Assembly (NCBI GenBank): GCA_946413245.1
Contig: CAMKJS010000002.1
Span: 1-64,000, forward strand
DNA: 64,000 nt
Source of the DNA: an uncultured Clostridia bacterium
Lineage (GTDB): Bacteria > Bacillota > Clostridia > Christensenellales > Aristaeellaceae
Direction: 5' to 3'
Both the position numbers and the translations under genes were made by a program. The stretch's first letter is position 1. The number at the start of each line of letters is the position of its first letter. This document shows, piece by piece, positions 39,104 through 48,292 of this stretch. The notes below the pieces were generated by a model. That model ran no database searches. It was not told the origin of the DNA and worked only from the letters and a program-made list of their open reading frames with translations.

Positions 39104-40843
39104 TCAATCTTTCACTTCATATATTGCTGCTTCCAGCGGCGCCAGGATCCCTTTTTCGCCGGCGCCTGTGCCGAGAAGCAGCTCCGCGCCTTCCAGAACG
39201 GCTGCATCGTATGCTGCGGGTTCCAGGGAAAAATTAATCAGAACGACAGCCTTTGCCTTTTCATTTTCGCGAATATAGGCAAAGATCTGTTCGTTTTCGT
39301 GGAACAGTTCCTGATAATCTCCGGTGATCAGCTCGGAATGCTCCCGGCGAAGTCCTGCCAGGGAAATATACCAGTTCAGGATTGAATCGGGGTTTTCCCG
39401 TTCAGCGGCGGCGTTATACGTTCCATAGTCTTCATAGACCGGCAGCCATGGCGTTCCCGTGGTAAAGCCCGCGTTCTCCGAATTGTCCCACTGCATGGGC
39501 GTACGGGAACTGTCCCGGGCAAACCGATGCACGCCGGCCAGGGCCTCCTCCGCTGAATATCCTTCCCCGACGGCAAACCAGTAATGGTTCCTGGTGGAAA
39601 CATCGTCATATTCCTCAATGGAAGGCCAGGCAACGTTCACAAATCCCAGTTCCTCTCCTTCCATAATGAACGGAGTGCCGCGCATGGTCAGCAGCAGCGC
39701 CGCCAGTGCTTTCCCGCCGGCCACGCGGTCCGCGCCTGCCGGCAGAAAGTGGTTGATGGAGCGGGGCTGGTCATGATTTTCCAGGAAGATGGGATACCAT
39801 CCGCTGACCTGTTTGGTTGCCTCCTGGCTGGCAGCAAAAAGAGCCTTGAAGTCCGGCAGAGACCATTCTCTGGTCTCGCACCAGTTCATCTCATCCGGCA
39901 AATCGATCACGACATGACTGAATTCGAACACCATGTCAAACACGCCTTCGGCGCCGACCCATTCAGGCAGTTCCTCCGCGGAAACTCCGTTGGCCTCGCC
40001 CACCGTAAAGATATCCGTTCCTTCCTGCACGGCAGCCTTAAACTCCCGAAGATAGTCCAGGATTCCGGCCGTGTTGGCCGTCATGGCATGGATGCCAACC
40101 GTTCCATCACTGGCGTCCGGTTCGCCGTCGGACATCTCCGCTGGCTTTTTGATGTAGGTGATCGCGTCCAGGCGGAAACCTCCTACCCCTTTTTCCACCC
40201 AGAAGCGGGCCACATTTATCAGCGCCTCCCGTACTTCCGGATTGGCCCAGTTCAGATCCGGCTGCTCCGGAAGAAAGGTATGAAGATAATACTGTCCTCT
40301 GGTTTCGTCATATTCCCAGGCGGATCCCCCGAATATACTGCGCCAGTTGTTCGGCGCGCTTCCGTTCTCCTTCGGATCCGCCCAGATATACCAGTCACTT
40401 TTCCCGTTATCCAGCCCGGAGCGTGATTCCGTAAACCACTCGTTCTCGCAGGATGTGTGGTTGAACACCAGATCCATCACGATCCGGATATCCCGCTTAC
40501 CCGCTTCCGCGATCAGGGTTTCCATATCCGCCATCGTTCCGTAAGCCGGATCGATATTATAATAGTCCGCGATATCGTACCCGTTGTCCGCCTGCGGAGA
40601 AACATAGCAGGGAGTCAGCCAGACCGCGCCGACACCGAGGCTTTGCAGATGATCCAGCTCGGAGATAATCCCCTGAAGATCTCCGATGCCGTCCCCGTCG
40701 GAATCCTTGAAGCTTTTCACGTAAATTTCGTATGCGATCGTACGCTTCCACCATTCGGACTGATCCTGAGCCGCTTCACCCGCGGCAGCGCAGACAAACA
40801 GGATAGCAGCCAGCACGATAGCCAGGATACATTTTCTTTTCAT
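39104..40843 (-). CDS. Secreted GH13 alpha-glucosidase-type hydrolase
   Basis: A 579-residue GH13 enzyme of the oligo-1,6-glucosidase/alpha-glucosidase group. A signal peptide (MKRKCILAIVLAAILFVCAA) is present, so it is exported; most of this group are cytoplasmic. The catalytic regions are intact: DLVFNHTS (region I), GFRLDAITY (nucleophile Asp), VGEANG (acid/base Glu) and LENHDQPRS (transition-state Asp). The residue after the nucleophile, GFRLDAI rather than GFRMDVI, matches alpha-glucosidases of broad linkage. The last 60 residues form the usual beta-sandwich domain. It should trim malto- or isomalto-oligosaccharides outside the cell. No lipobox at the usual site, although a Cys lies in the signal peptide. 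Confidence 0.88.
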   Translation of the reverse strand: MKRKCILAIVLAAILFVCAAAGEAAQDQSEWWKRTIAYEIYVKSFKDSDGDGIGDLQGIISELDHLQSLGVGAVWLTPCYVSPQADNGYDIADYYNIDPAYGTMADMETLIAEAGKRDIRIVMDLVFNHTSCENEWFTESRSGLDNGKSDWYIWADPKENGSAPNNWRSIFGGSAWEYDETRGQYYLHTFLPEQPDLNWANPEVREALINVARFWVEKGVGGFRLDAITYIKKPAEMSDGEPDASDGTVGIHAMTANTAGILDYLREFKAAVQEGTDIFTVGEANGVSAEELPEWVGAEGVFDMVFEFSHVVIDLPDEMNWCETREWSLPDFKALFAASQEATKQVSGWYPIFLENHDQPRSINHFLPAGADRVAGGKALAALLLTMRGTPFIMEGEELGFVNVAWPSIEEYDDVSTRNHYWFAVGEGYSAEEALAGVHRFARDSSRTPMQWDNSENAGFTTGTPWLPVYEDYGTYNAAAERENPDSILNWYISLAGLRREHSELITGDYQELFHENEQIFAYIRENEKAKAVVLINFSLEPAAYDAAVLEGAELLLGTGAGEKGILAPLEAAIYEVKD

Positions 40844-40925
40844 CGTTTACACCGTCCTTCGACCGTCACTCTTCCGGGAACCGTCTTTTTATCTTTCTGT
40901 ACCGGTAAAGAAAAGTCCTGCTGCC

Positions 40926-40952
40926 AAACAAAACGCCCTGCCGAAGCAGGGC
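40926..40952 (-). terminator. Terminator of the glgA gene
   Basis: On the minus strand GCCCTGC pairs with GCAGGGC (40952-40946 with 40941-40935) around TTCG, followed by GTTTTGTTT. It lies just after the glgA stop codon. Confidence 0.85.
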
Positions 40953-40969
40953 AGAAAACGGTGATGATC

Positions 40970-42487
40970 TTATCCCTTCAGTTTCAGATACAGATCCAGG
41001 TACTGCAACGCGGAATTCTCCCAGGAAACATCCTTCTCCATGTCCCGGCGCACCATATCGTCCCAGTGAACGCGGTCGGTGAAGTACAGCGTGCGCGCCG
41101 CGTTGACCGCATCCAGCAGCAGATTCGCGTTGTAATGATCGAAGGTGAAGCCGTTGCCGGTGAAAGCCGATCCGTCATAGGGCTGCACGGTATCCTTCAG
41201 GCCGCCGGTCTCCCGGACGATCGGAATCGTGCCGTAGCGCATGGCAATCAGCTGTGTCAGGCCGCAGGGCTCAAACAGGCTGGGCACCAGCAGCGCGTCC
41301 GCCCCGGCGTAAATCTGATGTGCCAGCCCTTCGTTGTAGGAGATGAAAGCACAGACCGTTCCCTTGTGTATTCCTTCGTAATAACGGAAAGCGTTCTCAT
41401 ACCGGGAATCTCCCGTTCCCAGCACCACGAACTGCGTATTTCCGTCGATCAGCTGCGGGAAGATGGCGTCCACCAGATCCAGGCCTTTCTGATCCGTCAG
41501 GCGGGAAATCAGGCCCAGCACCATCTTGCTGTCGTCCTGTTCCAGGCCGAGCTTTTCCTGCAGCGCGCGCTTGTTTTCACGCTTCTTTTCCAGCACGCTG
41601 CCGACGTCGTACGGTGCGGCCAGCAGCTTGTCCGCCGCGCTGTCCCACTGTTCCACGTCAATCCCGTTCACGATGCCGCACAGCTTGGGGCTGTGATAGC
41701 TCAGGTGGGAATCCAGCCCTTCGCCGAAGGCAGGCGTCTGGATCTCCTGGGCGTAGGTGGCGCTGACGGTGGTGATCCAGTCCGCGTAGGCCAGGCCGCC
41801 CTTGAACATGTTGGCCTCGTCTTCGTTCCGCTTGAACACGGGATAGTCAAACAGATAATCCGGCAGGCCCGTCCAGTACTTCAGGTGCTCAATCCCGCAG
41901 ATGCCCTGGAACCGCAGATTGTGGATCGTTACAATACTTTTTGCACGGCCGATGGGCGTATCGTTGAACCGGGTTCTCAGATACAGCGGCACCAGGCCTG
42001 CCTGCCAGTCATGGCAGTGCACCACATCCGGGATCCATTCCAGATAGTTCAGGATCGCCAGGGAAGCCTTGGAGAAATAGCAGTATTTGGGAATATCCTC
42101 CCACAGGCCGGTATACGGATTTCCCCAGTCAAAGAATTCCCGGTTGTCGATAAAGTCATAGATGACGCCGTCCTTCTCGGTTTCCATGATGCCGACATAG
42201 AAGGTGCGCCCGTCCGAGCACAGATCCATCATGAAGGATCCTTTGTAGGTCAGCTTGTCCCGGTACTTGTCCGGAATGCAGCGGTACAGGGGCAGGATTA
42301 CCCTTACCTCGACGTTTTCCCGGATCAGTGCCCGGGGCAGGGCGTACATTACGTCCCCCAGCCCGCCGGTTTTCACAAACGGATAGCATTCGGACCCGAT
42401 AAAGGCAACCCGGCACACCGGATTCTGCGCGGAATCCGCTGCGTCGATCCCGGTAACTCCATCCAGCACATTTTTCTTTTCAGCCAT
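40970..42487 (-). CDS. glgA: Glycogen synthase
   Basis: A 505-residue GT5 glycogen synthase that extends alpha-1,4-glucan from ADP-glucose in the cytoplasm. The ADP-glucose motif KTGGLGDVMYALPRAL is near the N-terminus (after a 25-residue leader longer than in E. coli), the HCHDW and TIHNL motifs follow, and the C-terminal domain has LISRLTDQKGLDL and the acid region VPSLFEPCGLTQLIAMRYGT. ATG 42487 is chosen with AAAGGAGGATC upstream; the frame stays open to 42604 over the promoter. It has its own promoter and terminator; no other glycogen genes are nearby. Confidence 0.95.
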   Translation of the reverse strand: MAEKKNVLDGVTGIDAADSAQNPVCRVAFIGSECYPFVKTGGLGDVMYALPRALIRENVEVRVILPLYRCIPDKYRDKLTYKGSFMMDLCSDGRTFYVGIMETEKDGVIYDFIDNREFFDWGNPYTGLWEDIPKYCYFSKASLAILNYLEWIPDVVHCHDWQAGLVPLYLRTRFNDTPIGRAKSIVTIHNLRFQGICGIEHLKYWTGLPDYLFDYPVFKRNEDEANMFKGGLAYADWITTVSATYAQEIQTPAFGEGLDSHLSYHSPKLCGIVNGIDVEQWDSAADKLLAAPYDVGSVLEKKRENKRALQEKLGLEQDDSKMVLGLISRLTDQKGLDLVDAIFPQLIDGNTQFVVLGTGDSRYENAFRYYEGIHKGTVCAFISYNEGLAHQIYAGADALLVPSLFEPCGLTQLIAMRYGTIPIVRETGGLKDTVQPYDGSAFTGNGFTFDHYNANLLLDAVNAARTLYFTDRVHWDDMVRRDMEKDVSWENSALQYLDLYLKLKG

Positions 42488-42541
42488 ATGATCCTCCTTT
42501 TTTGTTGACAGTGAAACGAGTCTGTGTTTTCCGTTGTTTTT

Positions 42542-42570
42542 ATTATATCCGATTTCGGGCGTTCGGGCAA
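42542..42570 (-). promoter_or_regulatory. Promoter of glgA
   Basis: Minus strand TTGCCC (42565-42570), 17-base spacer, TATAAT (42542-42547), about 50 bases before the glgA ATG. The -35 box lies one base from the stop codon of the upstream GH36 gene. Confidence 0.7.
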
Positions 42571-42572
42571 GC

Positions 42573-44633
42573 TCATTCTTCCATAAGCACGGCCACCGCC
42601 TCAAAAGGCGCTTTCAGCTCCACCGTCAGCTGCCCCTGTTCCAGCGTCACCCGGTTCTCCTCGGAGCACATGACCCGGCAGATTCTGCCGGCCTCCGCCG
42701 GCAGCGTCACCCGGTCCGGATGTTCCCCGCCGAAGGTATGGATCACCGCCAGCGTTCGGCTCCCGGCTTTCCGGACTACGGCCTGCCAGCCTTCCGGGTG
42801 CCGCCAGCTGGCGGATACCTGCCCGAAGAAGGCGGAAACCCCGTCCCGGATCACGTCACGCGCTTCCCGGTAAAAAGCGATCCCCTCCTCCGTCTTCCGG
42901 CGCTGTTCCGCGTTCAGTCCGGGCAGATCGCCGGAGAGGCAGAGGACACCAAGGAAGGTATTGATCAGGGAATAATTGATTCTCCGCAGGCTGTCCTTCG
43001 CCTGCAGAACCGCCCAGATCTGGCTCTGCGCCGGAAGAATCAGCCGGTGCAGAGCCGCCGCGATAATCGGAATCTCGGCGCACTCATGGGCGTCCGAGAA
43101 GGAAGCCATATCCGACACGGCCATCAGGGACGGCTCCAGCCGGTGGCCGCCGGAGGAGCAGTTTTCGATATACAGCCCCGGAACCGCTTCCCGCAGGCGG
43201 CGGAAGAAGCGCAACGTTCCCTGCATGTTCTGCCGCAGGCCCTCGCCCAGGCTGTCCGGATCGTCGCAGCCGACCCCGATGCAGTCGTTATAGTCTACCT
43301 TGATGTATTCAAAGCCGCAGCGTTTCAGCAGGCTGATGACCCGTTCCTCCAGATACGCATGGGTCTCTTCCTTCCGCAGGTCCAGGAAGCGCCGGTTGTC
43401 GGTATCGATCACAGCTCCGCGCCGGGTCAGCAGCAGCTCTTTCCGGTGAGACAGCTCCGATCCTCCGCCGCATGTCTCCGGCTCGAACCAGAGTCCCGGT
43501 TTCATCCCGTGGGCCCGGATCATGTCCGCGGTGGCCTTCAGCCCCTGCGGAAACATTTCCTTTTCCTCCGGAATCCAGTCCCCGCCGCAGTCGGACCAGC
43601 CCATCCCGGGCTGCCGGTACCAGCCCGCGTCAATCACCAGGAAATCCACTCCGAGTCCGTCCAGGCTTTCGGCAAGCCTCTCCAGGTTTGCGTGGGTCGG
43701 ATTTCCCCAGGTGGTGCAGTATTCGTTGCAAAGCACAGGCAGCGGCTCCGCCGGCCGTGGCAGGTTCCGCCGGTGCGCCGTCAGCAGGCGCTGAGACACC
43801 CGGTCCACCCCGCCGATTCCCGCCGTCACGAAGGCAGCGGGCGTCTCAAAGCACTCTCCCGGCTTCACTGTCTTTGCCCAATGCCCGAAATCCTCATCCG
43901 GCAGGGAAGCCATCATACTCAGGCAATCGTCCTTTCTGCGGATCTCCATCTGCCAGGAGGAAGGACAGGCCAGCTGCATGGCCCAGGTCACGCCGGCTTT
44001 CCGGTCTTCCAGCGCCGCGAAGGGGAACCAGCCCCGTACCGGCATGGATCCCACCTGACCGAATTTGCACAGGCGCAGCGCGTGCCCCGTCCAGGAGCGC
44101 TCCAGCATGGCTTCCTCGACCGTCTCCGTTTTCAGCCGTCCCTCCGCGCTCCACATGCTGGCCGCCCGGTGCAGCAGCAGGGCTCCGGAAGCGTCCCCAT
44201 CCGTAAAAGGAGTGATCCCGCTGAGATTGGCGCTGGAAAGCAGATCCAGCGTCACCGGTTCGGAGCCGCGGTTTTCAAACACACAGGACACAAGAAGCGC
44301 TTCCAGGCCCGGTTCCCATTCCGCCCTGTGACGGATCCGCCGGCCCGCGGCATCCTCCGTTACAGTGATGACCGCATTCCCTTCCCGCTGCTGGGATACC
44401 AGCCGCTGGGCAGCGGAAGCCGCCGTGGTGGCCAGGGTGTGGCCGTTCCCGTAGCCGGCAGGCAGATGATCCCCTCTCGCGTGCAGCTGCACCAGCGGTT
44501 CCGGAGTATACGCCTTGTCCAGCACCCGGTCCTTCATCACAGCCGGAATCAGCGTCATACCGATCCGGCCCGCGTCGTCCGTCCAATACCGAAGCAGCAT
44601 ATCTCCGGGATAAAATTCACTGTATATCTTCAT
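42573..44633 (-). CDS. GH36 alpha-galactosidase
   Basis: A 686-residue cytoplasmic glycosidase of GH36. The TIM-barrel motifs are present: DFLVIDAGWY, GLWFEPE, YIKVDYNDC (nucleophile Asp) and ENCSSGG followed by the acid/base region SDAHECAEIP. The N-terminal 280 residues are the beta-supersandwich that completes the active site. Length matches the AgaA type (about 700-730). AGGGGGGAAC precedes the ATG. It is transcribed after the thioesterase and ProX-like genes, with a LacI-type regulator divergent from them; melibiose- or raffinose-type alpha-galactosides are the likely substrates. Confidence 0.9.
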   Translation of the reverse strand: MKIYSEFYPGDMLLRYWTDDAGRIGMTLIPAVMKDRVLDKAYTPEPLVQLHARGDHLPAGYGNGHTLATTAASAAQRLVSQQREGNAVITVTEDAAGRRIRHRAEWEPGLEALLVSCVFENRGSEPVTLDLLSSANLSGITPFTDGDASGALLLHRAASMWSAEGRLKTETVEEAMLERSWTGHALRLCKFGQVGSMPVRGWFPFAALEDRKAGVTWAMQLACPSSWQMEIRRKDDCLSMMASLPDEDFGHWAKTVKPGECFETPAAFVTAGIGGVDRVSQRLLTAHRRNLPRPAEPLPVLCNEYCTTWGNPTHANLERLAESLDGLGVDFLVIDAGWYRQPGMGWSDCGGDWIPEEKEMFPQGLKATADMIRAHGMKPGLWFEPETCGGGSELSHRKELLLTRRGAVIDTDNRRFLDLRKEETHAYLEERVISLLKRCGFEYIKVDYNDCIGVGCDDPDSLGEGLRQNMQGTLRFFRRLREAVPGLYIENCSSGGHRLEPSLMAVSDMASFSDAHECAEIPIIAAALHRLILPAQSQIWAVLQAKDSLRRINYSLINTFLGVLCLSGDLPGLNAEQRRKTEEGIAFYREARDVIRDGVSAFFGQVSASWRHPEGWQAVVRKAGSRTLAVIHTFGGEHPDRVTLPAEAGRICRVMCSEENRVTLEQGQLTVELKAPFEAVAVLMEE

Positions 44634-44669
44634 GGGCGTTCCCCCCTGTATTTCCGGCCCCGCCGAATC

Positions 44670-45113
44670 TCACTGCTTCGTCCGGAATCCTTTCCGGATT
44701 TCAGCGTCCCGGAACATTCTCTTTTCCTCCTCCGTCTCCGGAATAAACTGCGGTACCGGCGTCGGAAGGTCCTGGTCATCCAGGGCGACGAACAGTACGT
44801 ACGCCTGGTTGATCAGCTCCCGGGAACCGTCCAGGCGTTCCACCATGCTGTCCACCCGCACCTCCAGGGAAGTGCGCCCCGTCCAGGTGACGAAGGCCTC
44901 CTGCACGATGGTGTCGTTCAGGTAAGCCGGTTTCAGGAAGGTGAGGTTGTCTATGCAGACAGTGGTCACCGCCTTATGGGTGAAACGCCTCGCGGCGACA
45001 GCCCCGATTACGTCGATCCAGGCCATAATCTGTCCGCCGAAAAGGCGGGGTTTCTTATAGCCGTTGCAATGCTGCGGCATCACGATCTGTACAGCGGTCG
45101 TCTTCTCAATCAT
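44670..45113 (-). CDS. Acyl-CoA thioesterase (YciA/hotdog type)
   Basis: A 147-residue hotdog thioesterase with the conserved start (MIEKTTAVQIVMPQHCNGYK), catalytic Asn/Asp in GGQIMAWIDVIGAVAARRF and the strand pattern TVCIDNLTFLKPAYLNDTIV. This is the YciA/BFIT group, which hydrolyses medium- or long-chain acyl-CoA. ATG 45113 has AAAGGAGA ten bases upstream. It lies 36 bases before the GH36 gene and 29 after the ProX-like gene, so these three genes probably form one operon without an obvious functional link. Confidence 0.85.
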   Translation of the reverse strand: MIEKTTAVQIVMPQHCNGYKKPRLFGGQIMAWIDVIGAVAARRFTHKAVTTVCIDNLTFLKPAYLNDTIVQEAFVTWTGRTSLEVRVDSMVERLDGSRELINQAYVLFVALDDQDLPTPVPQFIPETEEEKRMFRDAEIRKGFRTKQ

Positions 45114-45142
45114 TTTTCGGATCTCCTTTCCCTTATCTCCTG

Positions 45143-45688
45143 TCAGTCTTCTCCGACCAGGTGAACCGTTTCCCAGGGATGCCCGACAGCCGGCAGAAAC
45201 ACCTCCGTCACGTCCCGGGTTCTCATTTTCAGGCTGGAGGTGCACACGCAGGGATGGCACCCTACGTATTCTTCCTTCAGCACATCCTCGTCGATCAGCA
45301 GCCGCACCGCATGGCCATGATCGTTCATCAGCCCCATCACACTGACCGCACCTGGCTCGATATCCAGATACCGCAACATGTCTTCCGCATCGGCGAAAGA
45401 CAGCCGGGCGGAATGAATCTGAGCGGACAGCTCCTTCGTTTTGAATTTTTTGTCTCCCGGCATCATCAGCAGATAGAATGCCGTCTTCTGCCGGTTGCAC
45501 AGGAACAGGTTCTTGCAGATCAGCACCCCCAGCACCGCGTCAATCTCGTTGCAGGCCTCCATGTTGTCCGCCCGCTCGTGATCCGTCCGCTGATACCGGA
45601 TTCCCAGCCGGTCCAGAAAATCATAGGTCCGTATTTCCCGTTCCAGCCTGCCTTCCGCGTTCAGCGGCCGGCCTTCAAATAGTTCCAT
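45143..45688 (-). CDS. ProX/YbaK-type aminoacyl-tRNA deacylase
   Basis: A 181-residue protein of the YbaK/ProX editing family, which hydrolyses mis-charged Ala- or Cys-tRNA-Pro. The catalytic Lys region LICKNLFLCN, the strand FYLLMMPGDKKF, and the late GAVSVMGLMNDHG and VGCHPCVCTSSLKM segments match the ProX (prolyl-tRNA-editing trans-factor) subgroup. ATG 45688 is preceded by GGAGGGAAAAGCG. It is translated first in a minus-strand operon with the thioesterase and alpha-galactosidase genes and faces the LacI-family gene across a 237-base region that must contain both promoters. Confidence 0.85.
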   Translation of the reverse strand: MELFEGRPLNAEGRLEREIRTYDFLDRLGIRYQRTDHERADNMEACNEIDAVLGVLICKNLFLCNRQKTAFYLLMMPGDKKFKTKELSAQIHSARLSFADAEDMLRYLDIEPGAVSVMGLMNDHGHAVRLLIDEDVLKEEYVGCHPCVCTSSLKMRTRDVTEVFLPAVGHPWETVHLVGED

Positions 45689-45925
45689 ACGCTTTTCCCT
45701 CCGATTGGTCTGATGTCCTGTGTATATGTTCGCTCCCCGCCCGTTCTTCCCCTTTTCTTCCTTCCGTATTTTGCGGCAAAACCGGCACGGCTGTTCCGAG
45801 TTGCCTGCCGGAAGTCTCTGTTTTCCTGTTGTTTTCCGGTCTGTACCGGAAGGAGAACGGCCTCCGCGTCCCGAATCGTTCCTCAGCATGAAAACACCGC
45901 GGGACAAAAGAGGAGGCATACCGGT

Positions 45926-46930
45926 TTGGCATCCACCCTGAAGGATCTGGCACGGGAAACCGGCCTGGGGCTCGCCACCCTATCCAAATACTTTAACGGC
46001 GGAAGCGTCCGGGAAAAAAACAGGGTGCTGATTGAGGCCGCGGTCAGCAAACTCCACTATACGCCCAACGAGGTGGCCCGAAGTCTGAAAACGCAGCATT
46101 CCCGGGCTGTGGGCGTCATTATTCCCGAGCTGAGCAACACCTTCATCACCTCCATTATTTCCGCCATGGAGGATCTGCTGCGCCAGCAGAATTACGCGGT
46201 CATTGTTTCCGACTGCCGCAGCGATCCTGCGCGGGAAAAGGAGGCTGTTCAGTTCATGCTGAACCGCCGGGTGGACGGGCTGATCAACATGCCCACCGAT
46301 CCCACCGGCGCGCATCTCCAGCCGGCTCTGAACGCCGGCATTCCCATCCTGCTGATTGACCGGCTGATCAGTTCCCTGATGAACCGGGTCAGCGCTGTGG
46401 TTATTGATAACGTGCAGGCTTCGGAGCAGGCCGTGCGGAAGCTGACCGCGCTCGGGCACCGCCGGATCGGGCTGATTCTGGGCAGTCCGAATCTGTACAC
46501 CACCCAATGCCGTCTCGCCGGTTATCTGAACGCCCTGCTGGGAAGCGGCATCGAGCCGGATGACAGCTGCATCCGATACGGGGATTACACGATGGAAGGC
46601 GGATATCAGGCCGTTCAGTCCCTGCTGCAGCTGGAACCGCGCCTCACCGCCCTGTTCGTCACCAATTTCGAGATGACTCTCGGCGCCATGCTGGCGCTCC
46701 AGCGTTCCGGCATCCGGATTCCCGAAGACCTCTCCGTCATCGGGTTTGACAAGCTGGAGCTGTTCGGGCCGATCTTTCCGGATCTGACGCTGATTCATCA
46801 GCCGCAGCAGAGCATCGGCCGGGAAAGCGCCGCGCTGATGCTGAACCTGCTCAGCAATCCGGGGGCGGCGCACCGCATCGTCACCCTGAGCACCGAGCTT
46901 TCGGAAGGACGTTCCGTCCGCCCTCTTTGA
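45926..46930 (+). CDS. LacI-family transcriptional regulator
   Basis: A 334-residue repressor. The N-terminal helix-turn-helix and hinge read LKDLARETGLGLATLSKYFN, then VSKLHYTPNEVARSLKTQHS, and the periplasmic-binding-like core follows (GVIIPELSNTFITSIISAME). The usual first residue of the HTH is at position 2, so the start is TTG 45926 with AGGAGG ten bases upstream; longer frames lack HTH similarity. The recognition helix lacks the typical V-S-T-V pattern (GLATLSKYF). It probably controls the divergent operon (ProX, thioesterase, GH36) or the fucose region downstream; no clear LacI box was found. Confidence 0.9.
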   Translation: MASTLKDLARETGLGLATLSKYFNGGSVREKNRVLIEAAVSKLHYTPNEVARSLKTQHSRAVGVIIPELSNTFITSIISAMEDLLRQQNYAVIVSDCRSDPAREKEAVQFMLNRRVDGLINMPTDPTGAHLQPALNAGIPILLIDRLISSLMNRVSAVVIDNVQASEQAVRKLTALGHRRIGLILGSPNLYTTQCRLAGYLNALLGSGIEPDDSCIRYGDYTMEGGYQAVQSLLQLEPRLTALFVTNFEMTLGAMLALQRSGIRIPEDLSVIGFDKLELFGPIFPDLTLIHQPQQSIGRESAALMLNLLSNPGAAHRIVTLSTELSEGRSVRPL

Positions 46931-46968
46931 CGATTTCCGAATCACGAATCATCACGTTTTCAGCAGGC

Positions 46969-46999
46969 TTGACTTAAAGAATACTCTAAGTTTTACAAT
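46969..46999 (+). promoter_or_regulatory. MerR-type promoter of the Fe-alcohol dehydrogenase gene
   Basis: TTGACT (46969-46974) and TACAAT (46994-46999) are separated by 19 bases, longer than normal, and the dyad ACTTA...TAAGT (46972-46991, 16 of 20 positions symmetric) fills the spacer. This is the layout of promoters activated by MerR-family proteins, which twist the DNA to align the two boxes. It lies 50 bases before the Fe-ADH start. Confidence 0.75.
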
Positions 47000-47048
47000 A
47001 TTCCAGGTCGCCCGACTTTGTTATTTGAATCAGATCGGAGGAATGATT

Positions 47049-48227
47049 GTGTTCGGATTTAATTACTACACACCCACAAAAGTTGTTTTCGGCAAAAGCA
47101 CGGAAGAACAAACCGCTGAACTGATCCGGGAATTCGGCGGAAAAAAGGTCCTGATCCATTACGGCGGCGGGAGCGTCATTCGTTCCGGGCTGCTGAAAAA
47201 AGTTACGGATATTCTGGACAAAGCGGGAATCGCTTATGTAACGCTCGGCGGCGTCGTGCCGAATCCCCATCTGGGTCTTGTGTACGAAGGCATCGAGCTC
47301 TGTAAAAAAGAAGAAGTCGATTTTCTTCTGGCCGTCGGCGGCGGAAGCGTTATCGACTCCGCGAAGGCGATCGGATACGGCGTAACCAACGATGGGGACG
47401 TCTGGGATTTCTATGACTATAAGCGGGAAGCTACTGCCTGTCTCCCCCTGGGCGTAATTCTGACCATCGCCGCGACCGGAAGCGAAATGAGCGATTCTTC
47501 GGTTATCACCAAGGAGGAGGGACTGGTCAAGCGCGGATACAGCAGTGATTTCAGCAGGCCGAAATTCGCGGTCATGAATCCGGAGCTGACCATGACGCTT
47601 CCGGATTACCAGACCGCGTGCGGCTGCACCGACATCATGATGCATACCATGGAGCGGTATTTCACCAACGGCGGAAACATGGAAATTACAGACGCCCTGG
47701 CGGAAGGGCTTCTGCGCACCGTGATGAAAAACGCCGAAATCCTGGCCGCGGATCCGAAAAACTATGACGCCCGCGCCGAGATCATGTGGGCCGGGAGCCT
47801 TTCCCATAACGGACTCACGGGCTGCGGCAACGACGGCGGGGACTGGATGACACACAAGCTGGAGCATGAACTGGGCGGCCTGTACGACGTGGCGCACGGC
47901 GCGGGGCTGGCGGCGGTCTGGGGAAGCTGGGCAAGGTATGTCTGCGGAAACTGCCTGCCGCGGTTTAAACAGTTTGCTGTAAATGTCATGGGCGTCGGTC
48001 CGGAAGGTTCGGATGAAGAGATCGCGCTGAAAGGCATCGCGGCCCTGGAAGATTTCTTCCGGAGAATCCACATGCCCACCAATCTGAGAGAGCTCGGAGT
48101 CACCGCCACGGAAGAGGATCTGGTCACGATGGCGCACAAGTGCGCGGTGGGCGTCGGCGGCGCAATGGGTTCCGCCAGGCTGCTCAACGAAGAAGATATG
48201 CTGGCGATTTTCCGGGCCAGCAGATAA
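47049..48227 (+). CDS. Iron-containing alcohol dehydrogenase (butanol dehydrogenase-like)
   Basis: A 392-residue group III alcohol dehydrogenase. The NAD-binding motif LLAVGGGSVIDSAKAIGYG and the metal ligands are visible: DIMMHTMERYF and HGAGLAAVWGSWARYV with VAHGA. It reduces aldehydes or ketones, commonly butyraldehyde, with NAD(P)H in the cytoplasm. GTG 47049 (MFGFNYYTPTKVVFG) fits the family's N-terminus and has GGAGGA upstream; ATG 47043 is too close to that site. It converges with the fucose isomerase gene, so a role as lactaldehyde reductase is conceivable, but its promoter points to a MerR-type aldehyde-responsive activator. Confidence 0.92.
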   Translation: MFGFNYYTPTKVVFGKSTEEQTAELIREFGGKKVLIHYGGGSVIRSGLLKKVTDILDKAGIAYVTLGGVVPNPHLGLVYEGIELCKKEEVDFLLAVGGGSVIDSAKAIGYGVTNDGDVWDFYDYKREATACLPLGVILTIAATGSEMSDSSVITKEEGLVKRGYSSDFSRPKFAVMNPELTMTLPDYQTACGCTDIMMHTMERYFTNGGNMEITDALAEGLLRTVMKNAEILAADPKNYDARAEIMWAGSLSHNGLTGCGNDGGDWMTHKLEHELGGLYDVAHGAGLAAVWGSWARYVCGNCLPRFKQFAVNVMGVGPEGSDEEIALKGIAALEDFFRRIHMPTNLRELGVTATEEDLVTMAHKCAVGVGGAMGSARLLNEEDMLAIFRASR

Positions 48228-48230
48228 CGG

Positions 48231-48286
48231 AAAAGCCCTGCCGCTCCCAGGGGATACCCCGGGCCGCGGCAGGGCTTTTTTATTTT
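48231..48286. terminator. Bidirectional terminator between Fe-ADH and fucI
   Basis: AAAAGCCCTGCCGC (48231-48244) pairs with GCGGCAGGGCTTTT (48266-48279) with a 21-base loop that contains a further GGGG/CCCC pairing; TTTTTTATTTT follows. It serves both convergent genes. Confidence 0.9.
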
Positions 48287-48292
48287 CCCGAA

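Noticed and set aside
44670..45688. Functional link between ProX-like, thioesterase and GH36 genes
   Set aside because: They are adjacent but nothing in the sequence ties their chemistry; adjacency alone was not counted as a system.
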